The position numbers and the translations under genes were made by a program. 64,000 nucleotides of DNA from Fidelibacterota bacterium (lineage in GTDB: Bacteria > Marinisomatota > Marinisomatia > Marinisomatales > TCS55): NCBI GenBank assembly GCA_004124535.1, contig SCKQ01000005.1:8321-72320 (forward strand), read 5' to 3'. Under the pieces are notes generated by a model that had not been told where the DNA came from, searched no databases, and was given only the letters and a program-made list of their open reading frames with translations. Below, piece by piece: positions 1 through 8,401 of the stretch; the stretch's first letter is position 1; each line of letters opens with the position of its first letter.

Positions 1-1482
1 AAAGAATACAATATTAAAGGTATTCAACTAATGGGATCAGCAGGGTTAGCTATTGCTGATCTAGCAGTGAAAATAATTGGTGATATCCATGACCCAATCA
101 TAGTTATTCTATGCGGCAAGGGTAATAATGGTGGAGACGGCTTCGCTGCAGCCCTTGAGCTCGATAAAAATGGATTTGAGGTGAGTGTATTTTGTATTTC
201 TACTTTAGAGGAAATAACGGGTGATGCAAAGTATTTTCTGGACCTGTGTATTAACGGCAATATGCAGATAGAATTTTCAGGTGATTTATTAGATGAAGGT
301 TATGGGTGTGATTTAATAATTGATGCATTACTAGGTACCGGTGTCCATGGCCCTGTAAAAGAAAGTATAATACCGTGGATTGAATGGATTAATGCAAAAA
401 ATAGTGTTGTGCTTTCAGTAGATATTCCAACCGGTCTTCAAGCGGACAGTGGTATTGCAGAACCAGTAGGTGTAAGAGCAGATTTTACTATAACAATGGG
501 ATGCGCCAAACTTGGTTTAGCAATGCGGCAGGGACCTTTTTTAGCAGGAGAGGTACATATAGCAGATATTGGCTTTCCCGATGAGGCTGTTGATAAACTT
601 TCCGGATTGAACTGGCATAAAGCAATGGATGAATCGATTTCCTGTTTTCTAGAACCACTTGAAATCAATACACATAAATATAAACAAGGCAATGTATTGG
701 TTATCGCTGGTTCAAAAGGCATGACGGGAGCGGCTGCGCTCTGTTCATATGGAGCATTACGGGTCGGAGCAGGACTAGTCATCGCAGCAGCACCAAGTTC
801 ATTAAATAATATCTACGAAAAAAAGATTACCGAAGGAATGACGATAACTTGTGAAGATGAAAATGCTGGGTATTTTTCTTCAAAAAATTGTGAAGAAATT
901 ATGCAACGATTTGATTGGGCCGATGCCATTGCTATTGGCCCCGGACTTGGACCAAATGAAGAAACAATTAAGTTTGTTGAAGTATTAATAAGTGCTGCTA
1001 GTAAACCATTGGTCATTGATGCGGACGGTTTAAGACCCTTTATGGGTAACCATAATCTCTTTGAAGAAATTACTGTTCCATTCGTGATTACTCCACATTA
1101 CGGGGAATTCTGTCGCCTCACAGCTGCTGATTCAAAAACAATTGAAGGTGAGTTTACATCTGTAGTAACGGATTTTATGAATGATTTCAGTGGTATTCTA
1201 GTTGCCAAGAACGCACCTACCTGTGTTTTTTACAAAAATGATGGTATCGTAAATTCAACTGGGAATCCTGCCCTGGCCACTGCGGGAACAGGCGATGTGC
1301 TTAATGGTATGATTGCTGGATTTATTGCGCAGGGGCTTGAACCTCCCAATGCTGCCCAAACTGCAGTATACATTCATGGAAAAGCTGCTGACCTTTTTTG
1401 CGATAAAAAAGGTATGCGCGGAATGATTGCCTCAGATCTGCTTAATACAATTCCTACTGTTTTAGCTGATTATGACGATTAA
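1..1482 (+). CDS. nnr: Bifunctional NAD(P)H-hydrate epimerase / ADP-dependent dehydratase (5' end outside window)
   Basis: This enzyme repairs damaged NAD(P)HX. The N-terminal YjeF_N half epimerises the R and S hydrates, and the C-terminal ribokinase-like half dehydrates the S form. The epimerase half shows GKGNNGGDGF and DALLGTGVHGPV. The dehydratase half shows VLVIAGSKGMTGAA, IGPGLGPNEET, DADGL, and near the end the nucleotide-binding TAGTGDVLNGMIAG. The reading frame is open back to base 1, and the residues before the first internal ATG (base 31) fit the usual family start (EYNIKGIQLM before GSAG). The true start is therefore upstream of the window. It overlaps the next gene by 11 bases. 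The family assignment is secure. Confidence 0.95.
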   Translation, partial: KEYNIKGIQLMGSAGLAIADLAVKIIGDIHDPIIVILCGKGNNGGDGFAAALELDKNGFEVSVFCISTLEEITGDAKYFLDLCINGNMQIEFSGDLLDEGYGCDLIIDALLGTGVHGPVKESIIPWIEWINAKNSVVLSVDIPTGLQADSGIAEPVGVRADFTITMGCAKLGLAMRQGPFLAGEVHIADIGFPDEAVDKLSGLNWHKAMDESISCFLEPLEINTHKYKQGNVLVIAGSKGMTGAAALCSYGALRVGAGLVIAAAPSSLNNIYEKKITEGMTITCEDENAGYFSSKNCEEIMQRFDWADAIAIGPGLGPNEETIKFVEVLISAASKPLVIDADGLRPFMGNHNLFEEITVPFVITPHYGEFCRLTAADSKTIEGEFTSVVTDFMNDFSGILVAKNAPTCVFYKNDGIVNSTGNPALATAGTGDVLNGMIAGFIAQGLEPPNAAQTAVYIHGKAADLFCDKKGMRGMIASDLLNTIPTVLADYDD

Positions 1483-1822
1483 ACACTTCCGCGGTATGTT
1501 AATCGGATATATCCTTCTTATTATTTCCGTATCAAGCATACCTGGACATTCAATTCCTCGGTTTATATTGCTTTCATGGGATAAGCTATTGCATCTGGTT
1601 GAATACAGTATATTGGGTTATCTCGCCGTAAATAGTTTTAGAGCAATATCCAAAGACCAGGTAATTGTTATTATAATTTCTTGTTTAGGTTTTGCCTGCT
1701 TTGACGAGCTATGGCAGTCTTTAATTCCTGGTCGTTTTTCAAGCGGGCTAGATATAATAGCTGATGGAATTGGTATTATAATAGGAAGTATATTTGGATT
1801 ACGATTAATTATTAATAAATAA
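1472..1822 (+). CDS. VanZ-like small membrane protein
   Basis: This is a 116-residue integral membrane protein of the VanZ-like type. About four hydrophobic segments are visible: residues 8-25, 38-55, 64-80 and 92-112. The short DKLLHLVEYSILGYLA stretch and the DELWQSLIPGRFSSGLDIIADGIG stretch (residues about 78-101, carrying E, Q, R, D and D) are typical of the family. The family is named after a teicoplanin-resistance accessory protein, but most chromosomal members have no known function, so no resistance role should be read into it. It overlaps the end of nnr by 11 bases and is probably co-transcribed with it. Confidence 0.75.
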   Translation: MTIKHFRGMLIGYILLIISVSSIPGHSIPRFILLSWDKLLHLVEYSILGYLAVNSFRAISKDQVIVIIISCLGFACFDELWQSLIPGRFSSGLDIIADGIGIIIGSIFGLRLIINK

Positions 1823-1888
1823 TGATTATAATATTTTTACCCTATTACTGTATTAATCAATTAGATACTCCTTTAGATTGCGTAAAAA

Positions 1889-3139
1889 ATGGATAGACTT
1901 GTTGTAAGGGGTGGTAGGCCACTTTCTGGAACTGTAGAGATAAGTGGTGCGAAAAATGCGGTTTTGCCATTAATGACAGCCGCCTTAATGGTTAATGGCG
2001 AGACCACCTTAAAAAGAGTACCGAACCTTAAGGATACCCGTACGATGATTCGATTGTTGGATATCGTTGGCGCCGGAGTTTCCTTCGATGCAGGAGAAAT
2101 GAGTATTGATGGATCCACTGTAAATAATCTGGAAGCTCCCTATGATCTGGTAAAGACGATGCGTGCTTCTTTTTATGTGTTAGGTCCATTGCTGGCGCGA
2201 TTTGGCAAAGTTAGAGTGTCTTTACCGGGAGGATGTGCCTGGGGCCCGCGACCGGTTGATTTTCACCTCAAGGGGCTTGAAAAACTTGGTGCCAAAATTA
2301 CGCTTGAAGGGGGTTACATATTGGCCGAGGCAGATCGTTTAAAAGGAAATAAGGTATGTTTTGATTTTCCTTCTGTCGGTGCGACTGGCAATATTGTTAT
2401 GGCGGGTGTTTTGGCGAAAGGAGAGACTGTAATTGAGAACGCTGCTAGAGAGCCTGAGATAGTACAATTATGCGAAGCTCTAAATACAATGGGTGCAAAA
2501 ATAGATGGCATAAGAACTGATAAGATCATTATTGAAGGTGTTGATCAGCTACATAGTGCAGATTTAGATGTAATTCCTGATAGGATAGAGGCGGGTACTT
2601 ATTTAATAGCTGGTGCTGCCATGGGAGACATTACACTTAACTACTGTAATCCAAACCATTTGGAAGTTTTAATTGAAAAATTAATACAGGCTGGTGCAAA
2701 AATAGACACCTCTGAAAATAGTATTTCCATCAAAAAGGCTAACTCAATTAATCCTACTGATGTTACGACGGAAGTATATCCCGGTTTTCCAACAGATCTG
2801 CAAGCCCAGTGGATAGTGTTAATGGCGATCGCGACAGGATCTTCGGTTGTCACTGATACTGTTTATCATGATCGATTTACCCACATACCCGAGTTGAATC
2901 GATTGGGGGCAAATATCAAATTGCGGGATAATATTGCGATAATAAATGGGGTGGATCACTTAATTGGTGCGCCAGTAATGTCCACGGATATTCGCGCCAG
3001 CGCCGCGCTGATCCTAGGGGCAATTATGGCTAAAGGTCAGACTGATATTAGCCGTGTTTATCATATTGATCGGGGTTACGAATCAATTGAGAAGAAATTT
3101 CAGGCTTTGGGTGTCGATATTGTTCGAAAGAATGATTAA
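1889..3139 (+). CDS. murA: UDP-N-acetylglucosamine 1-carboxyvinyltransferase
   Basis: MurA transfers enolpyruvate from PEP to UDP-GlcNAc, the first committed step of peptidoglycan synthesis in the cytoplasm. At 416 residues it has the family's usual length. The N-terminal SGAKNAVLPLM holds the conserved Lys-Asn. The active-site loop LPGGCAWGPRPVDFHL carries the catalytic Cys at residue 116, so the enzyme should be fosfomycin-sensitive in principle. Near the C-terminus, DIRASAALILG holds the conserved Asp-Ile-Arg. The start is ATG at 1889, with no strong Shine-Dalgarno. It stands 66 bases after the VanZ-like gene and is followed by trkA. Confidence 0.97.
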   Translation: MDRLVVRGGRPLSGTVEISGAKNAVLPLMTAALMVNGETTLKRVPNLKDTRTMIRLLDIVGAGVSFDAGEMSIDGSTVNNLEAPYDLVKTMRASFYVLGPLLARFGKVRVSLPGGCAWGPRPVDFHLKGLEKLGAKITLEGGYILAEADRLKGNKVCFDFPSVGATGNIVMAGVLAKGETVIENAAREPEIVQLCEALNTMGAKIDGIRTDKIIIEGVDQLHSADLDVIPDRIEAGTYLIAGAAMGDITLNYCNPNHLEVLIEKLIQAGAKIDTSENSISIKKANSINPTDVTTEVYPGFPTDLQAQWIVLMAIATGSSVVTDTVYHDRFTHIPELNRLGANIKLRDNIAIINGVDHLIGAPVMSTDIRASAALILGAIMAKGQTDISRVYHIDRGYESIEKKFQALGVDIVRKND

Positions 3140-3208
3140 TGCATTATGTTCTATTTATCCAAAACCTTTACTAATTTCGGTGCGTTTCGCTCGGCGGAAT
3201 AAAAAATT

Positions 3209-4558
3209 ATGCAGATTGTAATTATCGGCGCTGGGGAGGTAGGCTTTCACGCTGCAAAGGCGTTAAGCGAGAGTAATCATGATATTACTGCGGTTGATAT
3301 ATTACCTGAAAAATGCACCCGTTTATCAGAGAATCTTGATGTAATTGTTGTTGAAGGCAATGGTGCAAGTCCAAAAATATTGCACCAAGCCAAGGTAGAG
3401 AATGCAGACTATGTGTTGTGTCTTACCCGGGTTGATGAAGTAAACCTAATTGCTGCCCTGCAGGCACATGAACTGGGTGCGAAAAAGATCATTGCTCGGC
3501 TGAGGAATCAACAGTACACCACCCGCCATTCGATCATAAAGCCTGAGAAATTTGGCATCGACTTAGTCATCCACCCAGAGAAGGCAGCCTGTGATGAAAT
3601 TATACGTCTCGTAAAACATCCATACGCTGTTCAGGTCATGGATTTTGAAGGCGGTCGGTTAGAGATGATTGGTATTCGGTTAAATGGTGATAATCGTCAA
3701 ATAGTTGATTTAAGTGTTGGTGAGGTATGCGGAGCACATCCAGAATTTAAATTTGGAATTATAGCAGTATTGCGAGATGGAAAGACGATTGTTCCATGGT
3801 CGGATTTCGTCTTTGAAAACGGTGATACGCCGTACTTTATCCTACAGACAGAGCATGTGCATGATCTAATGAGGATGCTGGGTAAAGATTCATCCCGTAA
3901 TGACCGAATAATGATTCTGGGGGGCAGTAAAATCGGGCGATCCGTTGCAGAGGGTTTGCAGGATGAAATGAATGTACGTCTGGTAGATTATAACCGACAT
4001 AAATGTGAAGGGATAGCAAACGAGTTGGGAAATACCATGGTCATTGATGGCGATGGCACTGACTTGGAGTTACTTAAATCAGAAAACATTGAAATGGTGG
4101 ATTGTTTTATTGCTGTGACAGAGAACGAGAAAACAAATATGGTTTCAGGCCTCTTGGCACATCATTTTGGTGTTGAACAGACAATTATGCATATTGGGAC
4201 TACGGAGTTTTTGCCAATAATTCAAGAAATTGGTATTGGTTCGGTAATTAGTAAAAATATGTCTACGGTCAATTCTATTTTACGCCAAATACGTAGCGAC
4301 TTATCTGACACTCAAGTAATGACCTTTGATGAAATAGATGTCGATGTCCTTGAACTTAAGCCGGATAAAGGTAGTCCTGTTTGTAGCCAGCCTCTTTCTG
4401 AAATATCTTTTCCTAAAGCAAGTATAGTTGGTGTAATAAATCACCATGGGCACTTGACAATTGCTAGAGGATCGTCGCAGTTAACTGAAGAAGATACAGC
4501 CCTTGTATTTGCGAAGAATTCCGTTACCGATAAAGTGCGGAAATTATTCCTCGCCTAA
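3209..4558 (+). CDS. trkA: Trk potassium uptake regulatory subunit TrkA
   Basis: TrkA is the cytoplasmic NAD(H)-binding gating ring of the Trk potassium transporter. The protein has 449 residues and two tandem RCK modules. The first begins with the Rossmann glycine motif IIGAGEVGFHAAK, and the second (from about residue 230) with ILGGSKIGRSVAEGL. Each RCK-N is followed by an RCK-C (TrkA_C) domain. The length matches two-module TrkA proteins such as the E. coli one. Its TAA stop shares one base with the ATG of trkH, so the two are translationally coupled and form one transporter. Confidence 0.95.
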   Translation: MQIVIIGAGEVGFHAAKALSESNHDITAVDILPEKCTRLSENLDVIVVEGNGASPKILHQAKVENADYVLCLTRVDEVNLIAALQAHELGAKKIIARLRNQQYTTRHSIIKPEKFGIDLVIHPEKAACDEIIRLVKHPYAVQVMDFEGGRLEMIGIRLNGDNRQIVDLSVGEVCGAHPEFKFGIIAVLRDGKTIVPWSDFVFENGDTPYFILQTEHVHDLMRMLGKDSSRNDRIMILGGSKIGRSVAEGLQDEMNVRLVDYNRHKCEGIANELGNTMVIDGDGTDLELLKSENIEMVDCFIAVTENEKTNMVSGLLAHHFGVEQTIMHIGTTEFLPIIQEIGIGSVISKNMSTVNSILRQIRSDLSDTQVMTFDEIDVDVLELKPDKGSPVCSQPLSEISFPKASIVGVINHHGHLTIARGSSQLTEEDTALVFAKNSVTDKVRKLFLA

Positions 4559-6024
4559 TGAATTTAAAGACGATTCTAAATATACTCAGTGCTCTATTAA
4601 CTATTTTAGGGCTAACTATGCTTTTCCCGGCATTTGTATCATGGTTATATGATGAATCTGATGTCATATTCTGTTTGCAATCTGCTGGATTAGCAGTATT
4701 TATCGGTTTACCAATCTGGTTCATGTCACGCAAGAGTCGAAAGCTTCGTAACCGGGACGGATTTATCATTGTAACATTTTCCTGGATCATTACAGCGCTT
4801 GCTGGTGCATTACCATTTTATATATCCGGTGCTATACCAAATTTTACGGATGCATTTTTTGAAGCAATGTCTGGAGTAACGACGACTGGTGCTTCAATTT
4901 TAGGTAACCAACAAACTTTACCCCATTTACAGAATGGGATTGAAAGTTTATCTCATGGAATATTGTTTTGGAGATCTTTTTTGCAATGGATAGGAGGTAT
5001 GGGGATCATACTGTTCACCATAGCTATTCTACCCTTACTTGGGGTCGGAGGGGTACAATTATTCAAGGCAGAAGTACCTGGCCCAGTTACTGATAAGATT
5101 AGACCTCGTGTGAGAGAAACAGCAAAATTGTTGTGGATCGTGTATTTAGGAATCACTGTGCTGGAAACACTTTTACTTGGCATTGCAGGTATGGGCTGGT
5201 TTGATGCCATTTGTCATGCTTTAACTACGATGCCAACCGGAGGATTTTCCACAAAAAGTTCCAGTATTGCGGCATTTAATAGTGGAACTATTGAATATAT
5301 AATCATAGTATTTATGATAATTGCCGGCACCAATTTTTCACTTCATTTCAGGGCAATATCAGGCAATTTTAATAGTCATGTTACTGATAAAGAATTCAAG
5401 GTTTATTTCTCTTTAATATTTTTTGTGACAGCAATAATATTTTTACGGTTGGCCCTAAATGGTGAAATAAGTGAGGAAAATTTTCGAGCTTCCTTATTTC
5501 AAACTGTTTCGTTAATAACAGGTACAGGCTATTACAGTGCTGATTATGAACTCTGGCCATATTTTGCACAAACCTTGTTACTATGTTTAATGTTTATTGG
5601 AGGGATGGGGGGCTCAACGAGTGGTGGAATGAAAATAATTCGGGTATATGTATTATTCAAATATATGGCTCTAGCCACCCAGCGTATGCTACATGCAAAA
5701 GCAATTATTCCGATACGAATAGGTAATCGTTTTATATCAGAAGACGTAATTCGTAACACGTTGGGATTTTTCCTTTTTTATATATCAATTTTTGTTTTTA
5801 CTACCGTTGCTTTAACTCTGATGAATGTAGACCTTGAGTCTGCTATTGGGGCTGCGGCCAGTGCAATTGGAAATATTGGTCCCGCGATAGCAGATTTTGG
5901 GCCAACCGATAATTATGCTCTTTTGCCGGACTTTGGTAAATGGCTGCTTACATTCTGCATGTTGCTTGGTAGATTGGAGATTCTTACTATAATTGTGATA
6001 TTTAGTCGGGTCTTTTGGAAATAA
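4558..6024 (+). CDS. trkH: Trk potassium transporter membrane subunit TrkH
   Basis: TrkH is the potassium-conducting membrane subunit partnered with TrkA. The 488-residue protein is highly hydrophobic, with about ten membrane helices. The four pseudo-repeated pore loops can be recognised from their glycine filter motifs: VTTTGAS near residue 105, MPTGGFST near 225, TGTGYYS near 322, and GNIGPA near 440. The inner GGMGGSTSGGMKIIR stretch corresponds to the intramembrane loop that gates the pore. The ATG overlaps the trkA stop by one base. Nothing is missing. Confidence 0.95.
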   Translation: MNLKTILNILSALLTILGLTMLFPAFVSWLYDESDVIFCLQSAGLAVFIGLPIWFMSRKSRKLRNRDGFIIVTFSWIITALAGALPFYISGAIPNFTDAFFEAMSGVTTTGASILGNQQTLPHLQNGIESLSHGILFWRSFLQWIGGMGIILFTIAILPLLGVGGVQLFKAEVPGPVTDKIRPRVRETAKLLWIVYLGITVLETLLLGIAGMGWFDAICHALTTMPTGGFSTKSSSIAAFNSGTIEYIIIVFMIIAGTNFSLHFRAISGNFNSHVTDKEFKVYFSLIFFVTAIIFLRLALNGEISEENFRASLFQTVSLITGTGYYSADYELWPYFAQTLLLCLMFIGGMGGSTSGGMKIIRVYVLFKYMALATQRMLHAKAIIPIRIGNRFISEDVIRNTLGFFLFYISIFVFTTVALTLMNVDLESAIGAAASAIGNIGPAIADFGPTDNYALLPDFGKWLLTFCMLLGRLEILTIIVIFSRVFWK

Positions 6025-6036
6025 CGGAGCGTATTT

Positions 6037-6810
6037 ATGAGTTTAATTAAGGTCAACAATGAAAATGGAATATCTGAGATCACTATTGATCGACCAGAAG
6101 CACTTAATGCAATGAATCAGGAAGTGGTTGCTGAATTTTCAAGTGTGATTCAGGCCGCTTTATCTGATAAAGAAACTGGTATTATTATTATTACTGGTGC
6201 CGGGGACAAGGCATTTATTGCAGGTGCAGATATTAAGGCGATGCAAAAAATGACCGCGGAAGAGGCGCTGATTTATGGAAAAGCAGGACAAAAGTTAACG
6301 ATGCTTATTGAGTCCTCGCCGAAACCTGTTATTGCTGCTGTGAACGGTTTTGCATTGGGTGGCGGATGTGAAATTGCCATGGCCTGCCATATCCGAATTG
6401 CGTCAGAAAATGCCAGTTTTGGTCAACCTGAGGTAAAACTTGGTCTGTTACCAGGATGGGGCGGTACGCAGCGTTTACCAAAAATAATCGGCGTTGGGCG
6501 AGCGAATGAACTTATTACCACTGGGAAAATAATTAATGCTGAAGAAGCACTGCGAATCGGTTTAGCAAACGTTATTTCTCCTCAAAATGAATTACTATCT
6601 AGCGCTCGAAAAATGGCATCCACTATTCTACGCAATGGTCCACGAGCAATTGCATCATCTTTACATTGTATTCAGGAAGGACTAGCAGCGCCGATAAAAG
6701 AAGGACTGGAAATTGAGGTGCAAGAATTCAGTAAACTTTTTCATCATGATGAACGGATGGAAGGTCTTACTGCCTTCATAGAGAAAAGACCAGCTAATTT
6801 CCGAGATTAG
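6037..6810 (+). CDS. Enoyl-CoA hydratase / crotonase family protein
   Basis: This is a crotonase-fold enzyme of 257 residues, most likely hydrating trans-2-enoyl-CoA in fatty-acid or short-chain acyl-CoA breakdown. The oxyanion-hole motif AGADIKAM and the FALGGGCEIAMACHIRIAS stretch are present. Both catalytic glutamates of true hydratases are there: E in GGGCEIAM and E in FGQPEVKLG. The C-terminal region ends in LTAFIEKRPANF, as in short-chain hydratases. The start is ATG at 6037, preceded by CGGAG as a plausible ribosome site. Exact chain-length preference cannot be read from sequence. Confidence 0.9.
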   Translation: MSLIKVNNENGISEITIDRPEALNAMNQEVVAEFSSVIQAALSDKETGIIIITGAGDKAFIAGADIKAMQKMTAEEALIYGKAGQKLTMLIESSPKPVIAAVNGFALGGGCEIAMACHIRIASENASFGQPEVKLGLLPGWGGTQRLPKIIGVGRANELITTGKIINAEEALRIGLANVISPQNELLSSARKMASTILRNGPRAIASSLHCIQEGLAAPIKEGLEIEVQEFSKLFHHDERMEGLTAFIEKRPANFRD

Positions 6811-6819
6811 CCTATTATC

Positions 6820-6954
6820 ATGGCAAGATACGCCACTTGGGTTGTTGGTGCATTTGACTATTTATTCAAAGAATCAATAACCACTCCATTTGAAAAAGAA
6901 TTCACTTTTCCTAATGCTGACCGCATACAATTTACTTACGGGGTACAGGATTGA
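6820..6954 (+). CDS. Possible 44-codon small ORF
   Basis: This short open frame sits between the enoyl-CoA hydratase and the dipeptide epimerase. It begins MARYATWVVGAFDYLFKE and ends RIQFTYGVQD. Its TGA shares one base with the ATG of the epimerase gene, the same stop-start overlap used by trkA/trkH and other pairs here, which is the main reason to list it. I see no Shine-Dalgarno sequence and recognise no family. It may be a small protein, a translational coupler for the next gene, or chance. Confidence 0.3.
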   Translation: MARYATWVVGAFDYLFKESITTPFEKEFTFPNADRIQFTYGVQD

Positions 6955-8000
6955 TGGAACTAAGTTTTACCAGCTATCGATTGAATTGTACCCATCCGTT
7001 TGGAATCTCGCGGAGCACTAATGAATATTATGATATTGTTTATGTGTACTTGTCAGGCGCTGGTATTACCGGTAGAGGGGAAGCTGCACCTTCTGCGAGA
7101 TACGGTGAGACAAAAGGTCAGGTCATAAAACAGCTTAATTGTATAGATGAGGTACCTGATGAGTCGATGTCAGTAGAAGACGGCGATATTTGGTGCAGTG
7201 ATCATTCTGGTGGAATAAGTGCTTTGCAGGCGGCATTGAGCACGGCATGGTTAGATTGGTGGACACAGAAAGAGGAGGTGTGCCTTGCTGATTATTTCAA
7301 GTCTGATAAGAAAGATATGCCGTTAACTTCTTTTACAATTGCGATTGGTGATTTGAATTTGATACCACAAAAAATAGCCGAAGCAGCACCATACCAAATT
7401 CTCAAGATAAAATTAGGACTAGGCTTACAGGATGATCAGCGAATAATTAAGCGTATTAGAGCGGAAACAGATAAATTAATCCGGGTTGATGCGAACGAGG
7501 GATGGGACCTGGAAACGGGCATAACCATGTGTAAATGGCTAGCAGATCACCATGTCGAGTTCGTGGAGCAGCCTTTTAAGGCTGATAATTTGCATGATAC
7601 GGCTACGTTACGGGAAAAATCACCATTACCCCTGATAGCGGATGAGAACAGCATTGTCGCTGCAAATATACCTGATATAGCCCATGCATTTGATGGCATA
7701 AATATCAAATTAATGAAATGCGCATCACTTTTAGAGGGGCAGCGAATGATAGATATAGCCCGTAATTATGACCTGCAAATAATGCTGGGTTGCATGGTTG
7801 AATCCGCAGTCGGAATCACAGCGGCAGCCCATCTTGCTGCCCAGGTTGATTACGCTGATCTTGACGGTAACCTGCTTATTGAAAATGACCCTTATAAAGG
7901 TGTGCAGGTAACAGATGGTCGACTGATTCTTCCTGATGAAAATGGGTTAGGTATCGTTATAGATTCTTACTATGAAAATACCTGGCCAGAACTGAAATGA
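6954..8000 (+). CDS. Dipeptide epimerase (L-Ala-D/L-Glu epimerase-like), enolase superfamily
   Basis: This is a muconate-lactonising-enzyme subgroup member of 348 residues. Such proteins commonly epimerise L-Ala-D-Glu from peptidoglycan recycling, or related dipeptides. The N-terminal capping domain carries RGEAAPSARYGE. The barrel shows the catalytic KxK (LKIKLGLGL) and the metal ligands in RVDANEGW, FVEQPF and IADENSI. The second catalytic Lys is in INIKLMKCASLLEG. I chose the ATG at 6954 over the TTG at 6951 because it overlaps the preceding small ORF's stop. Its own TGA overlaps the next gene's ATG. Substrate specificity is inferred from the superfamily only. Confidence 0.85.
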   Translation: MELSFTSYRLNCTHPFGISRSTNEYYDIVYVYLSGAGITGRGEAAPSARYGETKGQVIKQLNCIDEVPDESMSVEDGDIWCSDHSGGISALQAALSTAWLDWWTQKEEVCLADYFKSDKKDMPLTSFTIAIGDLNLIPQKIAEAAPYQILKIKLGLGLQDDQRIIKRIRAETDKLIRVDANEGWDLETGITMCKWLADHHVEFVEQPFKADNLHDTATLREKSPLPLIADENSIVAANIPDIAHAFDGINIKLMKCASLLEGQRMIDIARNYDLQIMLGCMVESAVGITAAAHLAAQVDYADLDGNLLIENDPYKGVQVTDGRLILPDENGLGIVIDSYYENTWPELK

Positions 8001-8401
8001 AAATATTGGGAATAGAACATATTGGTATCGCTGTAAAAGATCTGGATACGAATGCGCCATTCTGGAGACATGTGTTAAAAATTTCGCATAAAGGAACGGA
8101 AACTGTAGCGCATGAGGGCGTCACAACAGATATTTATGATACTGGGAATGGTAAGATTGAACTACTGAAATCAATGGATTCTGGATCCGTTATTGAGAAA
8201 TTCCTGGAGAAACGCGGTGAAGGAATACATCATGTATGTTTTGAAGTAGACGATATATATAAAGCAATAATAGAACTTAAAGAATTAAATATTGATGTAA
8301 TATCTGATCGTCCTACGGTTGGTGCTGAAGGGTATAAAGTGGTTTTTATTCACCCAAAAAGTACCGGTGGGGTACTGGTGGAACTGGCGCAAAAAAATTA
8401 A
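7997..8401 (+). CDS. mce: Methylmalonyl-CoA epimerase
   Basis: This 134-residue vicinal-oxygen-chelate protein interconverts the (R) and (S) forms of methylmalonyl-CoA. Metal-ligand positions typical of the family are visible: His in IEHIGIAVKDL at the N-terminus, HHVCFEVDD in the second half, and Glu in GVLVELAQ at the C-terminus. It starts in an ATGA overlap with the epimerase gene and ends in a 4-base tail-to-tail overlap with the minus-strand decarboxylase. No methylmalonyl-CoA mutase lies in the window, so its partner must be elsewhere. Confidence 0.9.
   Translation: MKILGIEHIGIAVKDLDTNAPFWRHVLKISHKGTETVAHEGVTTDIYDTGNGKIELLKSMDSGSVIEKFLEKRGEGIHHVCFEVDDIYKAIIELKELNIDVISDRPTVGAEGYKVVFIHPKSTGGVLVELAQKN

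Noticed and set aside
1472..1822. VanZ as a glycopeptide-resistance gene
   Set aside because: VanZ-like proteins are widespread in chromosomes with no resistance cluster, and no vanHAX or regulator genes are nearby.
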